Assembly: GCF_003443875.1 (NCBI RefSeq)
Contig: NZ_CP027482.1
Coordinates: 2,418,001-2,482,000 of the forward strand
From: Aeromicrobium sp. A1-2
GTDB taxonomy: Bacteria > Actinomycetota > Actinomycetes > Propionibacteriales > Nocardioidaceae
Direction of reading: 5' to 3'
Length of the DNA: 64,000 nucleotides
Positions 16,838-25,002 of the stretch are shown piece by piece. The notes under the pieces are model-generated. The model was not told where the DNA came from. It searched no databases and saw only the letters and a program-made list of their open reading frames with translations. A program made the position numbers and the translations under genes. Within the stretch, counting starts at the first letter, position 1; the number at the start of each line of letters is the position of its first letter.

Positions 16838-19207
16838 TCAGCGGTTCTTCCACTGCGGCGTGCGCTTCTCGGCGAAGGCCATGACGCCCTCGAGCGTGTC
16901 CTCGCTGACCAGGAGCTGGTCCATCGCGTCGGTCTCCTTCCGAGCGGCGGCCACGTCGTCCGCGACGCCGCGCGTCTGCTCGATGACCTCCAGCGACAGC
17001 CGCACCGAGGTCGGTGACACCGCCACGATCTCGGCGGCGAGCTCACGTGCCGCAGCGAGCGCGCCGCCGTCCGGCACAACCCGGCTGACCAGCCCGAGAC
17101 GGAGCGCTTCCGCCGCGGGGATGGCTCGACCCGTGAGGATCATGTCGTGCGCGATCTTCGTCGGGATCGCCCTGGGCAGTCGCACCACGCCACCCGCCGC
17201 CGCGAACAGGCCAACTTTGACCTCGGGCAGGGCAAACCGGGCGGACTCGTCGGCCACCGCGAGTTGACAGGCCAGGACGATCTCGAACCCTCCGCCCATC
17301 GCAGCACCGTTGACCGCCGCGATGACAGGCTTGTGCATGCCCTCCCGGGAGGTCAGACCGCCGAAACCGCTGCTGGGGAACCAGGGGAATCCGCCACCCT
17401 CCGTCGTCGTGGCGGTCAGGTCATTGCCGGCGCAGAAGGCGTCGTCGCCCGCGCCCGTGATGATCGCGACCCAGAGTTCCGGATCTGCGAGGTACGCATC
17501 GAAGATGCCATCGAGCTCGACGTGCGCGGCGGCGTGCAGGGCATTGCGCACCTGCGGCCGTTGCAGCGTCACCTCGAGGATGTGGCCATCGCGGCGTACT
17601 GCGACGTGCTCGTAGTCCTCACGCAGGCCCGTCGCAGGGCGAGGCAGCAGTTCGTCCATCCGCTCCGGGGTCAGGGTCACCCGGTTGCCGTAGCCGAACG
17701 ACCGGGCGTATATCCGCGCGCCGATCGGCTCAGCGGCGCCGGTCAGGACCGCCACGAGATCGTCGTCGCCGGCCACAGTCGTGGCCAGAAACCGCCTGCC
17801 GTCGAGGCGTCCGACGACGATCCCGGTCGCGCCGGCCCGGGCGTGCTGCACCGTGTACGTCTCGATGATCGCCCAGCCGTCCGCCGCAGGCACCGAAGGG
17901 GCGGACTCCGGGACATCCAGCGTTTGCTGCAGCGCTGCGTTGTCGACCTTCGGCCACTCTGTCGGGGTAGTCGCGTAGATCCCCGCGGAGTACTTCGACA
18001 GGATCCCGCCGTTGGCGCCGACCAGGCCATACGTCCCCGGATCGCGACGGACCCGGTTCACGATCTCTGCGATCGCGTGCATCGAGTAGTTGTTGCCCGC
18101 GCCGCCGAAGAACGGCAGCCCGCCTGTGACGGTCAGGCCACGTGGATCATCGGCCGCGAGCCCCAGACCGTCGCAGACCGCGGACACCGCGATCGGGTAG
18201 CAGCTGTAGAGGTCGAGGTGCGCAAGGTCGCCCATGCCGATCCCGGCGACCTCGAGCGCATGCGTCACGGCCAGGACCGCGGCCGGGCTCGCCCCGAGGT
18301 CCGGGCGGTCGATGATCGAGCGCTCGGCCGTGTCGGCTCGCCCGTGCACGAAGGTCCACCGGTCCTCTACCACACCGAGCCGGCGGGCGGCCCCGACCGA
18401 CATCATGAGCACGGCAGCACCCTGGTTGACCTGGTCACGGGCGATCACGAAGCGCGGGAACGGATCGGCGACCATGCGGTTGCGGTCCGTGATCGTCATG
18501 AGCTCATCGGCGGTGCGGCTGGTCGGTGCCGCCGCAAGGGGATTGACTGCCGCCACATCGGTGAATGGCGCGAACAGCTCGCCCATCGTGTGGGCGTACG
18601 CCTCGCGGTCCAGCCCGAGGGCTGCTCGCCGGGCGTGCTCCAGCAGGGCGTACTGGCTCGTCGCGTCGGTGAGCCCGTGGCGCACCTGCGGGAGGGTCAC
18701 GATGCCGCGCAACCCATAGCCACGGTCCTCGACCGTCCCGCCCGGGTCCTCGGAGAAGTCCGGCGCGCCCTCGGAGCCGGCCAGGTGGCGAGCCGTCGAG
18801 ATCGCCTCGGAGCCGGCGAGGAGCACGACCTCGGCCCGGCCGGCGGCGATCTCGTCACCGAGCTCTGAGACGAGGTGCTGCGGACCCTGCCCACCGGTGA
18901 CCTCGAGGATCGCCCTCGCCGGGTCCGCACCGATCGCCCGGGCGATGGATCGCGCGACATTGGTCGAGCGACCCAGTGGCGCGTGGCCGATGGGGGTGGA
19001 GATCTCGAACTGCCGGATCGCGGCGATCGTGTCGATCGCGGCAGCGATCCCGGTGCCGGCGGCGTCGGCGAGGGCGTTCGCCGCGGCCCGGGCCGCGAGA
19101 TCGACCGCCGACATGCCGCGGTAGTCAGGGTCGTTGACCTGTTCGGCGCACTGGCCCACTCCGACGATGACGGGCGTACGAGGGTCCAGACCTGCGAGAG
19201 AAGGCAT
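16838..19207 (-). CDS. Fusion protein: thiolase-like (TLP1-type) domain plus enoyl-CoA hydratase
   Basis: 789 residues in one uninterrupted frame. Residues 1 to about 430 are a thiolase-like fold (TPVIVGVGQCAEQ, VLLAGSEAIST, GGLPFFGGAGNNYSMHAIAE), and about 440-510 form an added beta domain like that of mycobacterial thiolase-like protein type 1. The canonical nucleophile Cys position reads EVTGGQGPQ, so normal thiolysis is doubtful. Residues about 533-789 are a crotonase: AFCAGNDL, NGAAMGGGFE with Glu642 and ALPEVKVGLF with Glu662, both hydratase Glu residues present. It probably acts on CoA thioesters in beta-oxidation. ATG 19207 is chosen from the promoter box at 19215. A TetR operator overlaps that promoter. 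Confidence 0.88.
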   Translation of the reverse strand: MPSLAGLDPRTPVIVGVGQCAEQVNDPDYRGMSAVDLAARAAANALADAAGTGIAAAIDTIAAIRQFEISTPIGHAPLGRSTNVARSIARAIGADPARAILEVTGGQGPQHLVSELGDEIAAGRAEVVLLAGSEAISTARHLAGSEGAPDFSEDPGGTVEDRGYGLRGIVTLPQVRHGLTDATSQYALLEHARRAALGLDREAYAHTMGELFAPFTDVAAVNPLAAAPTSRTADELMTITDRNRMVADPFPRFVIARDQVNQGAAVLMMSVGAARRLGVVEDRWTFVHGRADTAERSIIDRPDLGASPAAVLAVTHALEVAGIGMGDLAHLDLYSCYPIAVSAVCDGLGLAADDPRGLTVTGGLPFFGGAGNNYSMHAIAEIVNRVRRDPGTYGLVGANGGILSKYSAGIYATTPTEWPKVDNAALQQTLDVPESAPSVPAADGWAIIETYTVQHARAGATGIVVGRLDGRRFLATTVAGDDDLVAVLTGAAEPIGARIYARSFGYGNRVTLTPERMDELLPRPATGLREDYEHVAVRRDGHILEVTLQRPQVRNALHAAAHVELDGIFDAYLADPELWVAIITGAGDDAFCAGNDLTATTTEGGGFPWFPSSGFGGLTSREGMHKPVIAAVNGAAMGGGFEIVLACQLAVADESARFALPEVKVGLFAAAGGVVRLPRAIPTKIAHDMILTGRAIPAAEALRLGLVSRVVPDGGALAAARELAAEIVAVSPTSVRLSLEVIEQTRGVADDVAAARKETDAMDQLLVSEDTLEGVMAFAEKRTPQWKNR

Positions 19208-19214
19208 GCGGATC

Positions 19215-19220
19215 ACTATA
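19215..19220 (-). promoter_or_regulatory. -10 box TATAGT of the thiolase/hydratase gene
   Basis: TATAGT on the minus strand lies 7 nt before ATG 19207, indicating a leaderless message, and it is partly covered by the operator at 19218-19241. Confidence 0.55.
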
Positions 19221-19241
19221 CTGACGGTTACCGTTCAGTAT
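19218..19241. promoter_or_regulatory. TetR-type operator between the fusion gene and tetR
   Basis: A dyad ATACTGA...TTCAGTAT with a perfect inner ACGGT-T-ACCGT sits in the 47-bp divergent gap. The left arm lacks one base relative to the right. It overlaps the -10 box of the fusion gene and lies just upstream of the tetR ribosome binding site, so one bound dimer could repress both genes. Confidence 0.65.
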
Positions 19242-19254
19242 CAGGGAGAGGTCA

Positions 19255-19875
19255 ATGGCACACGGCGCAACGCTGGGACGTCCCCGCGACCCCGGGATGG
19301 AGCACCGGGTCGAGCGCGCGGCCTGTCGGGTCTACGGCCGGCAGGGATGGGCCGGGTTCAGTATCGACGCGGTGGCCCGCGAGGCAGGGGTCGGCAAGGC
19401 ATCGATCTACCTGCGGTGGAGTGACAAGAAGTCCCTGCTCACCGATGCTCTCGTCGCCACGCTGATCCGCGTCGACGAGGTCGACAGCGGATCGCTGCGC
19501 GGAGATCTCGAGACCTTGGCGCGGCACCACGTCGGCTACTACGTCGGCGACCTCAAGAATGCGGCACTGCGGATGACGACGGAGGCTCCGATGACACCCG
19601 AGCTGCGACCGACGTGGGAGGCGTGGCGCGAGTCCCAGGTCCGTACGGCGCGGGCGACGGTACGCCGCGGAATCGCCCGCGGCGAGCTCGCTGCCGACGC
19701 ATCGGTCACCCTGCTCCTGGACACCCTCTTCGGTGCGGCGCTGATGCACGCGCTGGTCACGCCCGACGAGCTGTCGCTGCACAGCGAGTCCGACATCGAC
19801 GACTACGCCTGCGCGCTGGCCGACTTCGTCCTAGCCGCCGCATCGCTACCAGCGCGGGTGAATCGCCTCACGTAA
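19255..19875 (+). CDS. TetR/AcrR family transcriptional regulator
   Basis: 206 residues. The helix-turn-helix reads GWAGFSIDAVAREAGVGKAS followed by IYLRWSDKKSLLTDAL, a typical TetR recognition region. The ligand domain follows (about 75-200; PF16859-like TetR_C in feel). ATG 19255 is preceded by GGGAGAGG. It is divergent from the thiolase/hydratase fusion gene with an operator between, so a CoA-thioester-responsive repressor of that gene is the simplest reading. The last 30 nt overlap the convergent aldo/keto reductase gene. Confidence 0.9.
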   Translation: MAHGATLGRPRDPGMEHRVERAACRVYGRQGWAGFSIDAVAREAGVGKASIYLRWSDKKSLLTDALVATLIRVDEVDSGSLRGDLETLARHHVGYYVGDLKNAALRMTTEAPMTPELRPTWEAWRESQVRTARATVRRGIARGELAADASVTLLLDTLFGAALMHALVTPDELSLHSESDIDDYACALADFVLAAASLPARVNRLT

Positions 19876-20826
19876 CCGGCGGTCGTAGATGTCGCGGACC
19901 GTCGAGTCGAAGCCCTCGGGCAGCGCGACATCGGCGGCCTCGCTGTTGGACCGCGCCTGGGCGACGTTGCGGGCACCGGGAATTGCCGCCGTGATTCCGT
20001 CCTGAGCGAGGATCCACGCGACCGCAGCCTGCGCGGGACGCACCCCGTCGGGGACCGCGTCCGCAAGCTCCTGGGCCGCGGCGACCCCGGTCGCGAAGTC
20101 GACGCCCGAGAAGGTCTCGCCGACGTCGAATGCCTCGCCGTACCGGTTGTACGACCGGTGGTCGTCCGGCGCGAAGGTCGTGCTGGTCGTGTAGCGCCCC
20201 GACAGCAGCCCCGAGGCCAGAGGTACCCGCGCGATAACGCCGACACCGGCCTCGCGGGCCGCGGGCAGCACCTCGTCGAGCGGCTTGAGCCGAAACGCGT
20301 TGACGATGATCTGGACGCTCGCGACATTCGGCCGGGCGATCGCTGTCAACGCCTCGTCGACGGTCTCGACGCTCACTCCGTACGCGGCGATGGCACCCTC
20401 CTGCACGAGCAGGTCGAGCGCGTCGTACACCGCGTCGTCGGAAAAAACGGGTGTCGGCGGGCAGTGCAGCTGGACCAGGTCAAGCGTCTCGACCCCGAGG
20501 TTGGCGCGGGATCGATCAGTCCACCAACGGAAGTTGTCGAGCATGAAGTGGGCGGGGTCCTGCCCGGCCCGGCGCCCCATCTTGGTGGCCACGAAGATGT
20601 CGAGATCGGGTCGGTCGCGGAGAAACTCCCCGATCAGCTGCTCGCTGCGTCCGTCGCCGTAGACATCGGCCGTGTCGAAGAAGGTCACGCCACCCGCGAC
20701 CGCGGTGTCGAGCACTGCCATGGCCTGGTCGTGGTCGACCTCGCCCCAGTCGGCGCCGAGCTGCCAGGTGCCCAGGCCCACGACCGAGACCTTTCGTCCG
20801 GTGCGGCCCAGTACGCGTGCGTCCAT
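19846..20826 (-). CDS. Aldo/keto reductase
   Basis: 326 residues. The catalytic tetrad is complete: Asp51 and Tyr56 in FFDTADVYG, Lys82 in VATKMG and His121 in LVQLHCPP. GTWQLG and AAIPGARNVAQARSN (cofactor binding) also match. It is a cytosolic NAD(P)H-dependent oxidoreductase; the substrate is unknown. ATG 20826 follows GGGGGAA. A gene remnant lies just upstream (20861-20995). Confidence 0.9.
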   Translation of the reverse strand: MDARVLGRTGRKVSVVGLGTWQLGADWGEVDHDQAMAVLDTAVAGGVTFFDTADVYGDGRSEQLIGEFLRDRPDLDIFVATKMGRRAGQDPAHFMLDNFRWWTDRSRANLGVETLDLVQLHCPPTPVFSDDAVYDALDLLVQEGAIAAYGVSVETVDEALTAIARPNVASVQIIVNAFRLKPLDEVLPAAREAGVGVIARVPLASGLLSGRYTTSTTFAPDDHRSYNRYGEAFDVGETFSGVDFATGVAAAQELADAVPDGVRPAQAAVAWILAQDGITAAIPGARNVAQARSNSEAADVALPEGFDSTVRDIYDRRLREAIHPRW

Positions 20827-20860
20827 GACGTTCCCCCTTCGAGATGTGCTCCGGATCAAC

Positions 20861-20995
20861 CTATGCCGCAACAGGCGTCAGCGGGTAGATCGCAGGAGCT
20901 GCGTCGAGCTCGCTGCCAAGGACCCACGCCGACCGGATGTGGGGCGTCTGCATGGGTCGTTCGAGTTCGGTGGGGCCATTCCGCTCCTCGACCGT
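20861..20995 (-). pseudogene. Remnant of a second quinol-monooxygenase-like (ABM) gene
   Basis: Translation gives TVEERNGPTELERP then MQTPHIRSAWVLGSELDAAP and a PAIYPLTPVAA end at a TAG. This parallels the intact 98-residue protein encoded at 16480-16776 (VTIEQWSD..., MQTPHIQSALAVLGTELSAP, PAIHPLTPLVVG), including the otherwise unusual C-terminal tail. The N-terminal half and start region are gone. It is therefore a paralogue fragment beside a tRNA gene. Confidence 0.75.
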
Positions 20996-21120
20996 CCGTC
21001 GAGCGGTGCGTCATTCGCCCATCCGAGGTCTGATGCACGACCAGCTCACCGCTCCCGCGAGGATGGGCAAAAGACTCACCGCCACATATTCGGGCGCATC
21101 GCGAGCCGCCCTCTGGTCGG

Positions 21121-21194
21121 TGCTCCCGGTGGGGGTCGAACCCACACTGTGACGGGTTTAAGCCATCTGCCTCTGCCGATTGGGCTACGGGAGC
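21121..21194 (-). tRNA. tRNA with anticodon UAA (Leu codon UUA) but class I fold
   Basis: 74 nt. Acceptor GCTCCCG pairs with CGGGAGC, discriminator A. The D arm is GCC(C)/GGC. The anticodon stem GATGG/CCGTC encloses loop CTTAAAC, so the anticodon is TAA. The variable region is only ACAGT, and the T arm is GTGGG/TTCGACC/CCCAC. CCA is not encoded in full (ACCG follows). Bacterial tRNA-Leu normally has a long variable arm, which is absent here, so the amino acid charged is uncertain. Confidence 0.8.
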
Positions 21195-21246
21195 GCAGCG
21201 CCAGCCTAGTCACGCCGCACCGGTGGGTGACACGTACCGCTCGGGT

Positions 21247-22482
21247 TCAGCCGCGCGGAGCCAGCCGCTGGAGCTGGGTCACATGGCCGGGCTCGAGCTC
21301 GGCAACGCTGGTGACTCCCAGGAGGCGCATCGTGCGCTCGATGTCCTTGGTCAGGATCTCGATGGTCCGGTCGACGCCGCGGCGGCCGCCAGCCATCAGC
21401 CCGTAGAGGTACGCGCGGCCGATCAGCGTGAAGTCCGCCCCCCTCGCCAGCGCCGCGACGATGTCCTGGCCCGACATGATCCCGGTGTCCAGATGGATCT
21501 CGACCGAGTCGCCGACCGCCTGCTTGACGTCCGGCAGGAGATGGAACGGGATGGGTGCCCGGTCGAGCTGGCGGCCGCCATGATTGGACAGCAGCACTGC
21601 GTCCACGCCCATCTCTGCGAGCTTGACCGCGTCGGGAACACTCTGGACGCCCTTGACGATGACCTTGCCGTGCCACTGGTCCTTGATCCAGGCCAGGTCG
21701 TCGAACGTGACGGTGGGGTCGAACATCGTGTCCAGCAGCTCGGCCACCGTCCCGGACCACGTGTCGAGCGAGGCGAACGCCAGCGGCTCGGTCGTCAGGA
21801 AGTTGAACCACCACGCGGGCCGCGGGATCGCGTTGAGCACGGTCCGCGGTGACAGCGTCGGCGGGATCGTCATGCCGTTGCGGACATCGCGCAGCCGCGC
21901 ACCGGCGACCGGCACGTCCACCGTGACGAGCAACGTGTCGAAGCCGGCCTTGGCGGCGCGGTCGACCAGCGCCATCGACCGCTCCCGGTCCTTCCACATG
22001 TAGAGCTGGAACCAGTTGCGGCCGTTCGGCGCCGAAGCCGCGACATCCTCGATCGCGGTCGTGGCCATCGTGGACAACGAGTACGGGATGCCGGCCGCCT
22101 CGGCAGCAGTCGCTCCGGCAATCTCACCCTCGGACTGCATCATCCGGGTGAACCCGGTCGGCGCGATGCCGAACGGGAGGGCCGAGCGCACCCCCAGCAC
22201 CTCGACCGACGTGTCCACGACCGACACGTCGCGCAGGATCGCCGGGTGGAACGTGATGTCCTCGAATGCGTGGCGGGCGCGGGCCAGCGACAACTCGGCG
22301 TCCGCGGCACCGTCGGTGTAGTCGAAGGCCGCCCTGGGGGTGCGTCGCTTGGCGATCGTCCGCAGGTCGTCGATCGTGAGCGCCTGGCCGAGCCGGCGGC
22401 GGGTCGGGTTGAAGGTCGGGGTCTTGAACTTCAGCAGCGGCAGGAAGTCCCGTGGACGGGGGAAGCGGCGGCGCTGGGCCAT
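21247..22482 (-). CDS. lldD: L-lactate dehydrogenase (quinone), FMN-dependent LldD
   Basis: 411 residues of the FMN-dependent alpha-hydroxy acid dehydrogenase family. [48 protein letters not shown] and [10 protein letters not shown] with the catalytic His-Gly-Gly-Arg are present, and DTGIMSGQD ends the barrel. As I recall, it resembles mycobacterial LldD2 almost throughout. It oxidises L-lactate to pyruvate and feeds electrons to menaquinone at the membrane. ATG 22482 follows GAAAGGA; the longer frame to 22644 overlaps the upstream gene. It lies 17 nt after the 2-hydroxyacid dehydrogenase gene, in one operon. Confidence 0.93.
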   Translation of the reverse strand: MAQRRRFPRPRDFLPLLKFKTPTFNPTRRRLGQALTIDDLRTIAKRRTPRAAFDYTDGAADAELSLARARHAFEDITFHPAILRDVSVVDTSVEVLGVRSALPFGIAPTGFTRMMQSEGEIAGATAAEAAGIPYSLSTMATTAIEDVAASAPNGRNWFQLYMWKDRERSMALVDRAAKAGFDTLLVTVDVPVAGARLRDVRNGMTIPPTLSPRTVLNAIPRPAWWFNFLTTEPLAFASLDTWSGTVAELLDTMFDPTVTFDDLAWIKDQWHGKVIVKGVQSVPDAVKLAEMGVDAVLLSNHGGRQLDRAPIPFHLLPDVKQAVGDSVEIHLDTGIMSGQDIVAALARGADFTLIGRAYLYGLMAGGRRGVDRTIEILTKDIERTMRLLGVTSVAELEPGHVTQLQRLAPRG

Positions 22483-22499
22483 GGTGGTCCTTTCGGGTC

Positions 22500-23423
22500 C
22501 TACGCGGAGATGACGACGGAGTCGGGTTCCAGGCCGGCGAGCAAGCGATGGATCTGGTGGCGGACGACCCCCTCGATCCGCGGCCGCATCGCTGTCGACA
22601 TGCCACCGACGTGCGGTGAGACGAGGACGCCCGGGGTCGTCCACAAGGGATGATCGGGCGGCAGCGGCTCGGGATCAGTCACATCGGTGGCGTAGCGGAT
22701 GCGACCTGCCTGCCGCACGACCGCGTCTGTGTCGGTGATCTTGCCGCGCGACACATTGACCACGACCGCGCCATCGGGCAACGCGCTCAGGAACGCGTCG
22801 TCGATCATGCCCTCGGTTGTCTCGGAAAGCGGGACCGCGACGACGACCGCATCAACCCTGGGCAGCAGCCCGGCAAGCTCGTCTGAACCGTGCACGGTCC
22901 CGCGACCGTCCGCCCGTCGGTGGCCTGCGACCCTTACGAGCTCGGCATCGAATCCGGTCAGGCGCTTCTCGATTTCGCCGCCGATGCCGCCGTGGCCGAG
23001 CAGCATGATCCGTCGGTCCAGCAGACTCGCGGTCAGGCGTCGGTTCCACTGCGGGCGTTCGCGGGCAAAGGCATCGATCTCTCGCTGCGAGGCAAGCAGC
23101 AGGGCGACCGCGAGTTCCGCGGTGGAGCCCTCGTGCACACCGATTGCGTTGCAGCAGGTGATGCCGGCGGGCAGCGCGGCCTCGACCCCGTCGAAGCCGA
23201 GGGTCTGCAGCTGCAGGACGCCGAGTCGCTGCGGGTCGATCCGCTCGAGGCCATCCGTGGCGTTGCGGTACGTGCTCACCGCGAGGGCGACGTGGCCGTC
23301 CGGCTGGGGCTGGGCGACGTCCCAGACTTCGAGCTCGACCCGAGAGTCGATGGCGGCGAGGCGCTCGAGCCAGCCCTCGTCAGGGACTGTCACGCGAAGA
23401 GGCGCCGTGGTGAAGTCGATCAT
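22500..23423 (-). CDS. D-2-hydroxyacid dehydrogenase (NAD-dependent)
   Basis: 307 residues. The NAD site is [15 protein letters not shown], slightly altered from GxGxxG. The catalytic Arg lies in [10 protein letters not shown], the acidic residue follows in [15 protein letters not shown], and the catalytic His in SPHVGGMS. It interconverts 2-oxoacids and D-2-hydroxyacids (pyruvate, glyoxylate or hydroxypyruvate class). The start follows GGAGGA. Adjacent lldD suggests joint handling of lactate or related acids. Confidence 0.88.
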   Translation of the reverse strand: MIDFTTAPLRVTVPDEGWLERLAAIDSRVELEVWDVAQPQPDGHVALAVSTYRNATDGLERIDPQRLGVLQLQTLGFDGVEAALPAGITCCNAIGVHEGSTAELAVALLLASQREIDAFARERPQWNRRLTASLLDRRIMLLGHGGIGGEIEKRLTGFDAELVRVAGHRRADGRGTVHGSDELAGLLPRVDAVVVAVPLSETTEGMIDDAFLSALPDGAVVVNVSRGKITDTDAVVRQAGRIRYATDVTDPEPLPPDHPLWTTPGVLVSPHVGGMSTAMRPRIEGVVRHQIHRLLAGLEPDSVVISA

Positions 23424-23479
23424 GCTTTATCCTCCGACACCTGGTGGTGCACGGCAACGGCTCGGGTCGTGCGTCGTGC

Positions 23480-24406
23480 TCAGGTGCTGACCATGTCCCA
23501 GGCGATGCCGTCGAGGATGTCGTGCTCGCTGACGACCAGGGTATCGGTCGCCAGTGGCAGCAGCTCGGCCAGCCGGTCGAGAATCAGCGCACCGGCGCCG
23601 ATGACGTCGGCGCGACCCGGGTGCATGAACGGTAGGGCGCGACGGTCCGCGACGGACATCTGGACCAACGACAGACAGGCCGCGCGGACGTCGCCGATCG
23701 ACATCCGGGCGCCATGGATCGTCGCCGAGTCGTACGAGGGGAGTGCCAGCGAGTGGGCCGCGACCGTCGTCACGGTCCCGGCCACGCCGACGAATGAGGC
23801 GACCGGATCGATCTGGGAGACGATCGGCGCAAGCACACTGTCGACGTGGTTCATGCAGGCGATGACCTCTGCCACCGAAGCCGGGTCGCTGGTCAGGAAG
23901 CGCTCCGTCAACCGCACCGAGCCGATGTCGAGCGAGACCGACCACTCGACGTCCTCCCCCGTGCCGACGACGATCTCGGTCGACCCACCGCCGATGTCGA
24001 TCACCAGAGTGCGCTCGACCTCCAGGTCGCGAGTTGCTCCGAGGAACGAGGCGCGCGCCTCGTCGAGGCCCGCCAGGACGATCGGGCGTACGCCGAGGAT
24101 CCCCTCGATCGCATCCTCGAAGACCGCCGCGTTGTCGGCATCGCGAACAGCCGAGGTAGCGCAGAAGCGGACCTGCGTGGCTTCGAACATCTCGATCATC
24201 GCGGCAAACTCACGGGTCGCCTGGACCGCGCGCTCGATGGCCTCCTCGGCCAGGTGATGCGTGCGATCAACGTCCTGACCCAGGCGCACGATGCGCATCT
24301 CCCGCAGCAGATCGGTCTTGCTGCCGTCCGCGATGTCGCTGATCAGCAGGCGGATCGAGTTGGTCCCGCAGTCGATCACGGCCACACGCGCAGGATGCTC
24401 AGGCAT
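23480..24406 (-). CDS. ppx: Ppx/GppA exopolyphosphatase
   Basis: 308 residues. The ASKHA-type phosphate loops are visible: VAVIDCGTNSIRLLI at the N-terminus, then CATSAVRDADN, LVIDIGGGSTEIVVG and GVAGTVTTVAA. The length matches short actinobacterial Ppx (about 310), lacking the C-terminal HD-like domain of longer forms. It hydrolyses polyphosphate or the pppGpp 5' phosphate. It closes the eno/divIC/DUF501/ppx gene order but is separated from DUF501 by 94 nt and has its own promoter box. Confidence 0.92.
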   Translation of the reverse strand: MPEHPARVAVIDCGTNSIRLLISDIADGSKTDLLREMRIVRLGQDVDRTHHLAEEAIERAVQATREFAAMIEMFEATQVRFCATSAVRDADNAAVFEDAIEGILGVRPIVLAGLDEARASFLGATRDLEVERTLVIDIGGGSTEIVVGTGEDVEWSVSLDIGSVRLTERFLTSDPASVAEVIACMNHVDSVLAPIVSQIDPVASFVGVAGTVTTVAAHSLALPSYDSATIHGARMSIGDVRAACLSLVQMSVADRRALPFMHPGRADVIGAGALILDRLAELLPLATDTLVVSEHDILDGIAWDMVST

Positions 24407-24412
24407 TCGTCG

Positions 24413-24418
24413 AGGGTA
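24413..24418 (-). promoter_or_regulatory. -10 box TACCCT of ppx
   Basis: TACCCT lies 6 nt before ATG 24406, allowing a leaderless ppx message independent of the upstream DUF501 gene. Confidence 0.4.
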
Positions 24419-24500
24419 TCGAGCCGCGTCTTCCGGGCGTCACTCCGCCTCGACACGCGTCACGGCGCGGCGGGGCGGCCATAGGTGGAATACCAGCCCC

Positions 24501-24995
24501 TTAGTCCGTGACGGCACCACAGGCATTGCCGGTCCACCAGTCGCCCAGCAGCTCCAGCGCCTCGTCGCCCAGCGGGTTGACCCCGGGCCCCTTGGCCAAC
24601 GAGTGACCCACCAGGACGTGCAGGCACTTGACCCGGGTCGGCATGCCACCAGCGGTGATGCCGTCGATCTCGGGGACGTGGCCGATGGCTTCCCGCTCGG
24701 CGAGGTAGGCGACGTGCGCCTTCTCGTACGCCTCGGCCAGGACCGGGTCCTCCGCGATCCGTTCGGTCATCTCGCGCATCAGTCCCGAAGCCTCCAACGT
24801 GCCGATCTCGGCGGCGAGGCGGTCGCAGGTCAGGTAGAACATGGTCGGGAATGGCGTGCCGTCGTCGAGCCGCGGCTCGGTCTTGACGACGTTGGGGTGG
24901 CCCGACGGGCAACGCGACATCACTTCGAGGATGCCGCGGGGAGGTCGGCCGAGCTGCTCGGCGACCGCGTCGAGGTCTGCTTGGGGGACCGTCAT
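24501..24995 (-). CDS. DUF501 domain protein
   Basis: 164 residues. SRCPSGHPNVVKTEPRL and GGMPTRVKCLHVLVGHSLA are the conserved DUF501 segments, with Cys and His residues that could bind metal. The function is unknown, but its place between divIC-like and ppx genes is fixed across actinobacteria. ATG 24995 is favoured: before the duplication in the upstream gene, that gene's TGA would have overlapped this ATG (ATGA). Confidence 0.88.
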   Translation of the reverse strand: MTVPQADLDAVAEQLGRPPRGILEVMSRCPSGHPNVVKTEPRLDDGTPFPTMFYLTCDRLAAEIGTLEASGLMREMTERIAEDPVLAEAYEKAHVAYLAEREAIGHVPEIDGITAGGMPTRVKCLHVLVGHSLAKGPGVNPLGDEALELLGDWWTGNACGAVTD

Positions 24996-25002
24996 TTGTT
25001 CT

